Positions 18,206 through 25,381 of a DNA stretch of 38,306 bases are shown in pieces (position 1 is the first letter of the stretch; each line of letters starts with the position of its first letter). A model generated the notes under the pieces. That model did not search any database, was not told the DNA's origin, and was given only the letters and a program-made list of their open reading frames with translations. The translations under genes were made by a program, and so were the position numbers. Source of the stretch: Xanthomonas cannabis pv. cannabis (lineage in GTDB: Bacteria; Pseudomonadota; Gammaproteobacteria; Xanthomonadales; Xanthomonadaceae); the NCBI RefSeq assembly GCF_000802365.1, contig NZ_JSZE01000011.1, forward strand, positions 1 through 38,306, read 5' to 3'.

Positions 18206-19051
18206 TTAGAGTTTTAATGTCCTGTGGTAAATCACCTCTTTGTTTCGCTCATCTCGGTGAATTCCAATATAGAAAACTGCGGCATGAAAACTGTTTTCAA
18301 TTCTAAACGCTTGAAAGTAATACCGAGTTGCCGCAGCGGGGGTGGTAGCATCACCTTCTTTGAGATGATCCTCTTTTTCGTCCTGGTGAATTTTCTTATC
18401 CTCATTGAGGACGGTCAGGTTATACTTAATTCCGCCGCCGGTTGCTGCATATTTAACTCCTCGGCTTTTAAAGTAGTTGGCAAGTGTCCCTTCTGATTTG
18501 TTATGTCTAACAAGATCTCTTAAGGCAAATGTCGCCTTTATGGCAAAGTCAAAGCGATGTTTTGGTATTTCGTCGCAAGTTTCAAACGCATTATCGAAGA
18601 GCTTCAGGTTTTTTGCTGAGCGAGCTATGGCTTTTATTTTTTCAGATAAAAGTGATTCTTGTGGAAAAAAAAGTTCGCATAGTTTTTGATATAAAGCATC
18701 TAAGAAATCCCCATGTTCAGCGAAGGCTGTATATTTTGGCCAGCTTACTTCATCCATGCCGTCACTTTTTTGCCCTTGGATGTCCTTGATTTCAATCAGT
18801 TCCTTTCGGAGCTCAAAAGGAAGTGGGGCATAGGGGAGGGCAAAAATCCTTACTTGGCTATAGTCGTCGTGTGAGTTCTGATAAGCATGGACCGCAGCAG
18901 CAGCATGGCTTGGATCAGGAACTATAATATATTCTCCACTCTTGGTTCTCTCGGCTATAACCAATGTTGCATCTAGGTCATAAAGGCCGGCTTGTGTGAT
19001 GAAGCGTGTTCTCAGCTCTCGAGGAAGTCCAATTATGCATGCAGTGCTCAT
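18206..19051 (-). CDS. Second gene of the A/T-rich cassette, unknown function
   Basis: A 281-residue cytosolic protein with no signal peptide or membrane helix. No family recognised. The N-terminal third (CIIGLPRELRTRF, DATLVIAERTKSGEYIIVPD) looks like an alpha/beta domain. The middle is helical and charged (LSEKIKAIARSAKNLKLFD). The C-terminal third has a probable basic nucleic-acid-binding region (RHNKSEGTLANYFKSRGV, then ATGGGIKYNL). It starts 10 bp after the preceding gene with a strong AAGGAG ribosome-binding site, so the two are co-translated. Base composition is much richer in A/T than the core genes, implying transfer. It may be the effector or the partner of the OST-HTH-like protein; this is inference. 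Confidence 0.85.
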   Translation of the reverse strand: MSTACIIGLPRELRTRFITQAGLYDLDATLVIAERTKSGEYIIVPDPSHAAAAVHAYQNSHDDYSQVRIFALPYAPLPFELRKELIEIKDIQGQKSDGMDEVSWPKYTAFAEHGDFLDALYQKLCELFFPQESLLSEKIKAIARSAKNLKLFDNAFETCDEIPKHRFDFAIKATFALRDLVRHNKSEGTLANYFKSRGVKYAATGGGIKYNLTVLNEDKKIHQDEKEDHLKEGDATTPAAATRYYFQAFRIENSFHAAVFYIGIHRDERNKEVIYHRTLKL

Positions 19052-19061
19052 TTTGCGCTCC

Positions 19062-19907
19062 TTAAGTGCGAGTGCGGATGAGGCTCGTTGCTACCAATAT
19101 GGGAAGAACTATTTTCTCGAGATCTGCGTCGGAAGTTATCTCTAAGAGCTTGAATATGTGCTCTCGAACGTGTGAAATTTTTTCCGCTTGAGAATCAGTA
19201 GTCCATTGCTTTTGTTGGACCAAAAGATGTGCTGCATCAATTCCGTTAGCAGCCGACCATTGCGATATCTCCCGATAAACCCTTTCTATTCTGAAAGACT
19301 TCCATTGAGGAGCATTTTCTCCTAACGCTTGTGTAAAAGTTAGATTCAATGCGCTGGAGTATTCGGCGTTGTTTAGCATTTCATCAAGAATTAATCGATG
19401 ATCTTCAGCGATTCTTGTGTCTCGCAAGAATTCGAGCATCCATTTTTTCAAAATGTCTTTGCTTAACGGAAGTATTTCGAGAAATTTTGAGGGGTCAGGT
19501 GCTAAAAAATTTTCTCCATCAGTTTTGAAGTGCACAACATCAAACGAATCTTTGTTGAGAAATCTTTTTCTGGAGGCATCCTGATTTAAGAAGGCCTGCC
19601 AAACATCGCTTCTAATAACAACTGATTTTCTTTGCTGAATCGGTGTTGAGGGTTCAACTACAGCTTTTGGATTAAGGCTGACGATTATATCGCCCCCTTC
19701 CGCAGTTGAAATTGAAGCCAACCCTCCCTGTGAGCGCTCTAGGAAATCTTTAAACTTTTTGTATCCCATCGCCTTTTCGTCAAAGCGTCCAAGGCCCGCC
19801 AGAGCATATTCCGCTATCAGACGTTGTTTCAGTCTTGCAGCTTTTTCTGGCCCTGATTGGAGCAGCCGCCTCAGGATCTTGCCCGCTTGGATTTCTGTAG
19901 TATTCAT
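19062..19907 (-). CDS. OST-HTH/LOTUS-like domain protein, first gene of the A/T-rich cassette
   Basis: A 281-residue protein. Residues ~8-75 (LRRLLQSGPEKAARLKQRL... GRFDEKAMGYKKFKDFLERS ... GGDIIVSL) resemble an OST-HTH/LOTUS winged-helix domain: the pattern phe-x-K-x-x-GYKKFxDFL followed by a short beta wing. OST-HTH domains bind RNA (G-quadruplex or structured RNA) in characterised proteins. Residues ~95-180 (VVIRSDVWQAFLNQDASRKR, FLAPDPSKFLEILPLS) form a second compact domain, and the rest is helical. The start at 19907 has AAGGA 8 nt upstream. A consensus promoter, a foldable leader and an intrinsic terminator precede it, so expression probably depends on terminator read-through. Assignment of the domain is by eye. 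Confidence 0.8.
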   Translation of the reverse strand: MNTTEIQAGKILRRLLQSGPEKAARLKQRLIAEYALAGLGRFDEKAMGYKKFKDFLERSQGGLASISTAEGGDIIVSLNPKAVVEPSTPIQQRKSVVIRSDVWQAFLNQDASRKRFLNKDSFDVVHFKTDGENFLAPDPSKFLEILPLSKDILKKWMLEFLRDTRIAEDHRLILDEMLNNAEYSSALNLTFTQALGENAPQWKSFRIERVYREISQWSAANGIDAAHLLVQQKQWTTDSQAEKISHVREHIFKLLEITSDADLEKIVLPILVATSLIRTRT

Positions 19908-19933
19908 TTGGCTATTCCTTTATACCCGCCCAT

Positions 19934-20122
19934 ACTAAAAAACCACTACGCAGGGTAGTGGTTTTTAGTTTTAAATGGTACTTTTTTGAGATTCCCTAAC
20001 TTGCGGACGTCGTATGAAAAAGAGAACCTCAACCTTTTCCATCACTTTGGCCCCCGGCAAGCGTCCTAGAAGTAGTCAGATTCATTGATCTGCTGATTCT
20101 TTGGACTAATTTCCATTTAGCC
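19934..20122 (-). ncRNA. Candidate structured leader RNA upstream of the OST-HTH cassette
   Basis: Transcription from the promoter at 20127-20155 should start near 20121 and stop at the terminator 19938-19966, giving an RNA of ~190 nt. The 5' end (plus-strand 20113-20119) can pair over 7 bp with 19972-19978, just before the terminator, closing the whole molecule. Inside are a hairpin (CAGAU/AUCUG) and two crossing 5-bp helices (20062-20066 with 20005-20009, and 20057-20061 with 20000-20004), a possible pseudoknot. No coding frame is evident. Structure is by eye only. Confidence 0.55.
19938..19966 (-). terminator. Intrinsic terminator 31 bp before the cassette start codon
   Basis: A perfect 12-bp inverted repeat (19938-19949 with 19955-19966, 5-nt loop) with a T-run on the minus-strand side; it reads as a terminator in both directions. 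It lies inside the only visible leader of the cassette, so it should attenuate the two genes and define the 3' end of a short RNA. Confidence 0.8.
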
Positions 20123-20126
20123 GAAA

Positions 20127-20155
20127 ATTGTAGCTGGTCTGAATGAGTCTGTCAA
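20127..20155 (-). promoter_or_regulatory. Consensus sigma-70 promoter of the cassette
   Basis: On the minus strand a perfect -35 box TTGACA (20150-20155) is separated by exactly 17 bp from TACAAT (20127-20132), five of six matches to the -10 consensus. The expected start is near 20121, which is 214 bp upstream of the first coding ATG. Confidence 0.75.
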
Positions 20156-20487
20156 CCCATCATCTTCATCATCTACGTTCCTGTTGACGCTCATGGTTAC
20201 GGTAGATGGCACGCCTTGTCAACTAGTATGTGAATGTGTCATCTGCTGCTCGTCAAGTATAGCTTGACTTGACGCCTTGACCTTTCCCCGGTCTTTTCGC
20301 TACGTGCCTGGAACGTGCCATGCCGCCTTTCCTGGAGCCTCAACTCGTTTCCGCTACAGGAGTGGCTGGCGCATAGGGACTAGCCAGATATTTCCCTCTG
20401 AGATGCACAGTATGTGTCTAACACCCACAGAATTCGACGCGCCTTGTCGACCACCGTGCGTTTTAGGTGCTTTGGCGCGAGTGATCT
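20156..20487. other. Gene-poor junction between two island segments
   Basis: No convincing gene. GTCAAC/GTTGAC words alternate in direct and inverse orientation around 20151-20225, and CTTGAC repeats near 20260-20285. The A/T-rich cassette ends here and the G+C-rich conjugation-like block begins, so this may be a recombination joint. Confidence 0.4.
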
Positions 20488-20868
20488 TCAGCTGGTCAGC
20501 TGCAACCACAACACCAATAGCACCATTGGTAGTCCGCTGAGCACTGACACGACCCAGAAAGCTCCCATCACGGCCAGCGGCGTCATGACCCACCACTGGG
20601 CAGCCGTAAATCCCTGGTCGCGCCGCCGAGCTGCGCCGGCCTCCTGCGGATACAGCCGCTCCGCTTTCCGCAGGCCCCGGCGAGCCATCAGCGGCCCGAC
20701 GATGAAGCCGAACGGGCCCAGGAAGAGCAGGCTCAGCGAGAACCACCAGAAGAACCGGTTGTGCGGGGTGGTCACCTTTTTAGGGGCAGCGCGCCTTGCG
20801 CCATCCCTATAGAGGCCAATCAGGGTGCCAGCGGAAGTCCCAACCATCGGATTCGATTCGGTCTTCAT
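20488..20868 (-). CDS. Integral membrane protein of an ICE-like operon
   Basis: A 126-residue protein with two clear hydrophobic regions (WWFSLSLLFLGPFGFIVGPL and WWVMTPLAVMGAFWVVSVLS, continuing into LPMVLLVLWLQL). A basic loop lies between them (RRGLRKAERLYPQEAGAARR). No family recognised. Its ATG overlaps the stop of the upstream lipoprotein gene by 4 bp (20865-20868), so the two are translationally coupled. The context suggests a part of a mating-pair or element-maintenance operon. Confidence 0.8.
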   Translation of the reverse strand: MKTESNPMVGTSAGTLIGLYRDGARRAAPKKVTTPHNRFFWWFSLSLLFLGPFGFIVGPLMARRGLRKAERLYPQEAGAARRRDQGFTAAQWWVMTPLAVMGAFWVVSVLSGLPMVLLVLWLQLTS

Positions 20869-21179
20869 TTGGCGTAGGCCCTCCAGATGCCATCGCTCTT
20901 GGCATAGCGCAAGTTCTTGTTCACGGGGATCGGCACCTGCCGGCCCTCAATGCTCAGCACTGCCTGGCCGCGTGTGTCGCAGCGGTAGCCATCGGCGCCT
21001 TCCGCTTCCGCGCAGGCGGTCAGTTCGAAGTTTTGGACGTCGGTCACCTGGCCGGCGCCGCTGTCTTTCAGCAGTCGGATAAAAGCTTCCTTGGCATTGT
21101 CAGATGAGGGCTTGCCGCCGCAGGCGGTCAGGCCCAAGGCCATGGTCAACGCGACCAGGCCAATCCATGCGTTTTTCAT
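20865..21179 (-). CDS. Small lipoprotein
   Basis: A 104-residue lipoprotein with signal peptide and lipobox (LVALTMALGLTACGGKPSSD; Cys is the lipidated residue). The mature part is small and has two more Cys (ELTACAEAEGADGYRCDTRG) that may form a disulfide. It sits between an exported protein gene and a membrane protein gene on the same strand, forming a three-gene operon. Function unknown; such small lipoproteins are frequent on integrative conjugative elements. Confidence 0.85.
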   Translation of the reverse strand: MKNAWIGLVALTMALGLTACGGKPSSDNAKEAFIRLLKDSGAGQVTDVQNFELTACAEAEGADGYRCDTRGQAVLSIEGRQVPIPVNKNLRYAKSDGIWRAYAK

Positions 21180-21233
21180 GTCGTTCCTTTTTTGAGGGAT
21201 GGTGACGGGGAAGGCGGGCCAAGCCGGGACCTA

Positions 21234-21986
21234 CTACTTGTCGCGGTTCCCGTCGGGCCTGAAGGCAGCAATCCAGAGCCTGGTGTCTTTGAAGGGCGTC
21301 AGCATCCCCGACGGTCCGGGATGCAGATCTGCGGTCTGGATGAATCCCGAGACCCACGCCACGCGCAGGGCGACATCGACGGCGCGGTCAGCCACGCCGG
21401 GCCGGCTCACATTGACGACAAACGGCTGGGCCGGAGGGTTGGGGCCGTTGGAGCGCTGGGCGCCCGTGTTGGGCTTGCTGGGCAGCACACGGATGCCGCT
21501 GAGCGAGTCCCGGCCTTTCCACAGGGCAGCGCTGTTGAGCTCCGCTGTATCGCCCAGGTCGTCAGTTTCAGTCACCGCGGCATCGAAGCAGGTGCGGAAG
21601 GTCTCGACGCTCGATGCCGTCGGGCTGGTCCAGATGCGGGCCTCTGCGGTCCAGCAGGGCAAGGAAGCGCCCCACTCGGTGAAGGTCAATGCAACTCGGG
21701 GCCAGTCCAACTTCCCGAGCTGGGCCTGCTGATGGTTGTCGCCCCTGAAGAGCCCGGGCAGCTTTCCGGCGCCGCTGAGGGGCTCATAGATCGAGCCCGT
21801 CCCCTGGCTGCCGGCCTTGGTGTCGCCGTTCGGCTGGATGCCGACCATCTGCTTGCCCGAGTCAGCCAAGTTCTTTCCGAGCTGGCGGAAGAAGCCCGGC
21901 TTCTGTTCTTGTGCGCCCTGGGCCTGGGCGACGCCGGCCACGGTCAATGCGAGCAGGGCAGCGCCTGCAATCCTTGCGGTCTTCAT
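21234..21986 (-). CDS. Exported protein of unknown function, first gene of operon
   Basis: A 250-residue protein with a clear signal peptide (ARIAGAALLALTVAGVAQAQ, cleavage after AQA). The mature part has a Gly/Lys-rich start (FFRQLGKNLADSGKQMVGIQ), two Cys residues (SLPCWTAEARIW, FRTCFDAAVTETDD) that could pair, and a beta-rich core (PFVVNVSRPGVADRAVDVAL). No family recognised. It is divergently transcribed from the XRE regulator gene with ~50 bp between them; the shared region carries two TTCATGAA palindromes, so the regulator may control it. Confidence 0.85.
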   Translation of the reverse strand: MKTARIAGAALLALTVAGVAQAQGAQEQKPGFFRQLGKNLADSGKQMVGIQPNGDTKAGSQGTGSIYEPLSGAGKLPGLFRGDNHQQAQLGKLDWPRVALTFTEWGASLPCWTAEARIWTSPTASSVETFRTCFDAAVTETDDLGDTAELNSAALWKGRDSLSGIRVLPSKPNTGAQRSNGPNPPAQPFVVNVSRPGVADRAVDVALRVAWVSGFIQTADLHPGPSGMLTPFKDTRLWIAAFRPDGNRDK

Positions 21987-22027
21987 GAAATCCCCGTGTG
22001 TTGGTGGAGGGTGCTACATTTCATGAA
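21982..22027. promoter_or_regulatory. Two TTCATGAA palindromes in the divergent control region
   Basis: The perfect 8-bp palindrome TTCATGAA occurs at 21982-21989 (over the start codon of the minus-strand operon) and again at 22020-22027 (just before the XRE gene). The 38-bp spacing is compatible with a repressor binding both sites. It is a candidate operator for the adjacent regulator. Confidence 0.4.
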
Positions 22028-22036
22028 GAGTCTGCC

Positions 22037-22420
22037 ATGCAGTGGAGGAGCAAGTCATGCTGTCCGGCCAACTTTTCAACATTCGTTCACGTGCCGAAGG
22101 CTTCCCCCCGAGCTCTCTTTGCTGCCCGCCTGAAACAGGCTCGGGAACTGCAAGGCATCCCAAGCCAGCGGGCTTTGGGGGTGCTGATGGGACTCGATAA
22201 GAAGTTGGCCAGTAGCCGGGTCAATCGCTACGAGAACGAGACCAGTGGCATTGACTTGGATGGGCTGGGGAAGCTGGCCGACACGTTGGGGGTGCCGATG
22301 GCCTACTTGGTCGCCGAGGACGACGACATCGCAAGGGTAATCTTAGCTCTCTCGCAGATGGCTCCTGAAGAGCGATCTCGCGCTATCGGTGCCTTGATGC
22401 GAGCAGCCCAACCGCTCTGA
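22037..22420 (+). CDS. XRE-family helix-turn-helix regulator
   Basis: A Cro/CI-like DNA-binding protein. The HTH is in LFAARLKQARELQGIPSQRA / LGVLMGLDKKLASSRVNRYE, followed by GLGKLADTLGVPMAYLVAED. The C-terminal tail is short and helical (ILALSQMAPEERSRAIGALM), so it lacks a separate effector domain. The start is uncertain: ATG 22037 (weak GAAGAG upstream) gives 127 residues and GTG 22091 gives 109. Divergent from the exported-protein operon; likely a local repressor. Confidence 0.85.
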   Translation: MQWRSKSCCPANFSTFVHVPKASPRALFAARLKQARELQGIPSQRALGVLMGLDKKLASSRVNRYENETSGIDLDGLGKLADTLGVPMAYLVAEDDDIARVILALSQMAPEERSRAIGALMRAAQPL

Positions 22421-22525
22421 TTGACCTGTCGCTCAGGGGGCATCAGCGGTGACTACTGAATAGATGTTCCAGATGCTTCTCACACGGCAACATGGTTCAC
22501 CAGGACGACATAGACGGAGCCTGCC

Positions 22526-22606
22526 ATGAACCATCTTTTAGAGCGAACGAATTGGTTTTATCTCAATAAAATCATGGAGTTGCTGGCGGTTCCGAGCTAT
22601 CTTTGA
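22526..22606 (+). CDS. Possible 26-residue small protein
   Basis: A short frame beginning ATG 22526, with GGAG 8 nt upstream (gacggagcctgccATG). It encodes MNHLLERTNWFYLNK followed by a short hydrophobic end. It sits alone between the XRE gene and the small membrane protein gene. Only the ribosome-binding site and position support it. Confidence 0.25.
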   Translation: MNHLLERTNWFYLNKIMELLAVPSYL

Positions 22607-22677
22607 CTGTAGCTCTATCTAGATACTGGTGATACAGAAGAGAAAACTTGCAGCATCGGTCCTTTGAGCGGCAAGTT

Positions 22678-22836
22678 ATGGCACTTCTCCAGTCCATCTT
22701 CGACTTCTTTGAACGCGTGGCGTCGCAAACGGACCCTGTCTTTGCAGCGGCATTTCTACTCTCTGTGATGGCCCTAAGCTTGGTCGGGATGTCGCTATAC
22801 GTGGTGCTTGCTGCTATCAGGGGGCGAAAGGAATGA
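22678..22836 (+). CDS. Small single-pass membrane protein
   Basis: A 52-residue protein from ATG 22678 (TTG 22648 would add 10 residues). An amphipathic N-terminus (LLQSIFDFFERVA) precedes one membrane helix (AAFLLSVMALSLVGMSLYVV) and a basic end (AIRGRKE). Its stop overlaps the start of the next gene (ATGA at 22833-22836), so the two are translationally coupled. Function unknown. Confidence 0.65.
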   Translation: MALLQSIFDFFERVASQTDPVFAAAFLLSVMALSLVGMSLYVVLAAIRGRKE

Positions 22837-23489
22837 GCGCAACTTGGGGAAGCTTCCCAATGGCGGCCGTGCAGTCGGCTCAGCTTGCTTCCCTCACTGG
22901 GGCTGGCGGAGAAATAGGCACCCACATTGCTGCCCATAAGGTCTACTTTGCGTTGGCGCTCGAAGTGAACTTTGCTACCCGACAAGTCGAAATGGGGATG
23001 TCATTCCTTCAAGATCAGACAGCCCTTTCTAGGCCCATGCTGGGGCGCGCGCTGGGTGCTCTGGAGGCAGCTGGAGTGCTGCAAGTGGATCGCGATGGGT
23101 ATCGGAATCGATACACGCAGCTACTTCATGCGCCGAACGCTTTTCGAAAAGTCCCACATCAAGCAACTCGTCAAGCGCTCCAGCTGAAGTTCAACCGGGG
23201 AGTGTCTGTTTTGGCAGCGTGGAAGTTGCTGCCGGTGCTGCTCTACTTACGCGACGGCAAAACAAGTGAAGCATTGGCAAGGCATGAAACATTGCAGCGC
23301 TACTCGCGAGTGCGGCCGGAACACATCAGTGCCGGCATTTCCCAACTGATCGAATGGAGTCTAGTTAGGCACCGACCGACGGAGAGCAATCGTAACGGGC
23401 ATCCCAGCTTCGTATATCGGCTGTTGGGGGATTTCGGTGGCTCAATGCCTGAGAGCGCTGATGCGACGACCTCGATGCAAAAGCCATAA
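22833..23489 (+). CDS. Winged-helix-like DNA-binding protein of a mobile element
   Basis: A 218-residue soluble protein with two regions like winged helices: LQDQTALSRPMLGRALGALE/AAGVLQVDRDGYRNRYTQL, and near the C-terminus YSRVRPEHISAGISQLIEW/SLVRHRPTESNRNG. This double winged-helix layout recalls plasmid replication initiators and element regulators, but no initiator signature is certain. It is coupled to the small membrane protein by an ATGA overlap. No ORC or iteron-like repeats are seen next to it, so a regulatory role is equally possible. Confidence 0.75.
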   Translation: MSATWGSFPMAAVQSAQLASLTGAGGEIGTHIAAHKVYFALALEVNFATRQVEMGMSFLQDQTALSRPMLGRALGALEAAGVLQVDRDGYRNRYTQLLHAPNAFRKVPHQATRQALQLKFNRGVSVLAAWKLLPVLLYLRDGKTSEALARHETLQRYSRVRPEHISAGISQLIEWSLVRHRPTESNRNGHPSFVYRLLGDFGGSMPESADATTSMQKP

Positions 23490-23538
23490 AGGCGTCACTC
23501 AAACAATGCCCTAGGTAATTGGAAGCCTGTGACTTAAG

Positions 23539-24021
23539 CTAACTGGCGGTCTGGAAGAGGCGTGCATAACGAAGTGCGGGCTCACCAGAGTGGTCGTCGT
23601 TAAAGGCCTCTGGTCTTCCGCCTAAGACTGCCTCGGCTACCTTCAATGATGCCGAGTTACTCCCACTCACCACAGCCTCCACGTAGAAAGGGGGATGCCC
23701 TCTGAAGCCGTTTTGAAGTTCGGCAATGCCGGCTCTAAAGATGGACTTCGCGCGTCCTTGATTGCGGTAAGCTTCCGGAATGGCATAGCCTGCTGCAAAA
23801 TTTGGGCGGTCATTGAAGTAGCCGTTTTGAACGAAAGTTGCAAAAGCTACGACTGTCTGGCTGTCGAGTTGGACATAGGTAAAGCGACCTTTGCCCGCGG
23901 CTTGGTCCATGTGGAAGTGAACTGAAGGAGTGACGCGGCCTTTTTCCAGGCGCAGGCCACCAGCCAATAAGGCCTTTTGGAAAGAGAGCATCGCAGTGCT
24001 GGGGTCAGTCATGCTCGGCAT
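23539..24021 (-). CDS. GNAT-like N-acetyltransferase
   Basis: A 160-residue protein with the GNAT core: a beta strand (TVVAFATFVQNGYFNDRPNF) followed by the acetyl-CoA-binding motif A (YAIPEAYRNQGRAKSIFRAG; R/Q-x-x-G-x-A pattern). A later segment, ASLKVAEAVLGG, matches the motif B region. A strong AGGAGG lies 8 nt before ATG 24021. Substrate unknown. Close to the TcmP/DUF5131 cluster but with its own gap of 78 bp, so co-function is uncertain. Confidence 0.7.
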   Translation of the reverse strand: MPSMTDPSTAMLSFQKALLAGGLRLEKGRVTPSVHFHMDQAAGKGRFTYVQLDSQTVVAFATFVQNGYFNDRPNFAAGYAIPEAYRNQGRAKSIFRAGIAELQNGFRGHPPFYVEAVVSGSNSASLKVAEAVLGGRPEAFNDDHSGEPALRYARLFQTAS

Positions 24022-24099
24022 GTGGTTAACCTCCTAGTTGGAAGACGAGGAAATCCGTCAACATCGTCGATATCTCGACACTCAAGCCGCATGCCGTGG

Positions 24100-25368
24100 T
24101 CAAAACGAAAAAACGCTCTGGTTAGATACTTTAAGAAGGTCGCTGCCAGTGATGGTTGTTGCACGCAACCTGCGTGCACCGTCCTTCGAGATCGCAGTCA
24201 CTTCTTTGTAATCGATGAGTTTTTCGAGTGCAAGGCGATACTTTTGAGCGTCTGCTGGTGAACTGTTGCAGTGCGTAGCAAAGAGTTCGCCGAACGTGAT
24301 TCCCTCAGGCTGAGCGTGGATTAGAGGCGAGAGCTGATTTACCAGAGCGTCGACGCTGGCGTTGCTAGCATTCTCATCAAAGCAAAAGCCAAGCTCGTTC
24401 TGTCCCGTAAAGTGCGAGTCAGCGCTGGCCCTATACCCAAGGGTGTGGAACATGTCCAAGCCAGCATCCCCATAGTGGATGAAGTGGTTATTCTTGCTCC
24501 AATGGACTGTCGTCATGACATCTCGCGCTTTAGGGTGCTGCGAGAGGTGAACTAGCCAATAGTCACCATGGCCGGTAGTCCTGATGAAGAAGACGGTGAA
24601 GAACTTGGCGCCGCACTGCTCCACTAGCTCCTTGTAAAAGCAGCTCTGGATATACAGCCGGAAGTCTTTCTCAACGCGCTTGATGTCTTCTAGTGTTCGC
24701 CCCTTCAGCACGTCTGGGAGGTCGATGCGCTCCAGGATGCGCCGTGTGGCTTCAGTGTCTGACGCGAAGTTGATAAAAGCATCGACAGCAAAAGTTAGGA
24801 TAACTTCCGCAGTTGGGAGGGTGTGAAATATGCCTCTGATTTGAGAGGCAGGAACATGGGAGTAGCCATACTGGTCAAGGAGAAAGATCGAACGTCCCTT
24901 GATCGGGCTTTTTTGCTTGACGAACTGAATTAGGTTGCTGGCATGTTTGTTGAAAGAATCATTGATGAGGTGAATGTCTTTGTCGATCCTGGACCCGTAG
25001 CCGCGCTCCTCAAGCGCGTATTTCAAATGCCTATGCGCTTTCTTGTTCTTCTCGACAAAGAAGTAGTCCAAGTTCCATCGCAAAGGTTTTTGTCGGCCAA
25101 TAGCAATTAATGCCTCTGCCTCCTTTGCGGCTTCTAGAAAAATGAACGGAGACCCTAAAACAATTTCTTTTGTGTCTTGGTGCTGGTAGACGCCTCCCCC
25201 AGCAAAGCCGTCAATTAAGGTGACGCTGAGTGCGTCTTGGGCAGGTCTAGTTACCAGAGTCTGTAGATAGGCGACCAGATACTCTCGCAGCACTTCATGC
25301 TTGGCGATGCTGTGCTGCTGGATCGTTGCCGGAACTCCATCATCCCAAGTGTAAGGAGCAAGCGTCAT
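24100..25368 (-). CDS. tcmP: Three-Cys-motif partner protein TcmP (long form)
   Basis: A 422-residue member of the TcmP family, encoded as usual beside a three-Cys-motif (DUF5131) protein. The N-terminal Rossmann-like core has VTLIDGFAGGGVYQH (motif I position of class I methyltransferases), FFVEKNKKAHRHLKYAL and FLLDQYGYSHVPASQI (motif IV position). The C-terminal ~120 residues form an extra helical or winged domain (FGELFATHCNSSPADAQKYR). The biochemical activity of the family is not established; it is thought to act on or with its Cys-rich partner. It starts 13 bp after the DUF5131 stop, forming an operon. Confidence 0.85.
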   Translation of the reverse strand: MTLAPYTWDDGVPATIQQHSIAKHEVLREYLVAYLQTLVTRPAQDALSVTLIDGFAGGGVYQHQDTKEIVLGSPFIFLEAAKEAEALIAIGRQKPLRWNLDYFFVEKNKKAHRHLKYALEERGYGSRIDKDIHLINDSFNKHASNLIQFVKQKSPIKGRSIFLLDQYGYSHVPASQIRGIFHTLPTAEVILTFAVDAFINFASDTEATRRILERIDLPDVLKGRTLEDIKRVEKDFRLYIQSCFYKELVEQCGAKFFTVFFIRTTGHGDYWLVHLSQHPKARDVMTTVHWSKNNHFIHYGDAGLDMFHTLGYRASADSHFTGQNELGFCFDENASNASVDALVNQLSPLIHAQPEGITFGELFATHCNSSPADAQKYRLALEKLIDYKEVTAISKDGARRLRATTITGSDLLKVSNQSVFSF

Positions 25369-25381
25369 CTGTGCGGTCTTC

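Noticed and set aside
19934-20122. Retron ncRNA interpretation of the cassette leader
   Set aside because: The end-to-end pairing is reminiscent of retron a1/a2 repeats, but there is no reverse transcriptase gene in or near the cassette.
20277-20540. Possible plus-strand gene next to the membrane protein gene
   Set aside because: No ribosome-binding site, no recognisable protein pattern, and it overlaps the better supported minus-strand operon.
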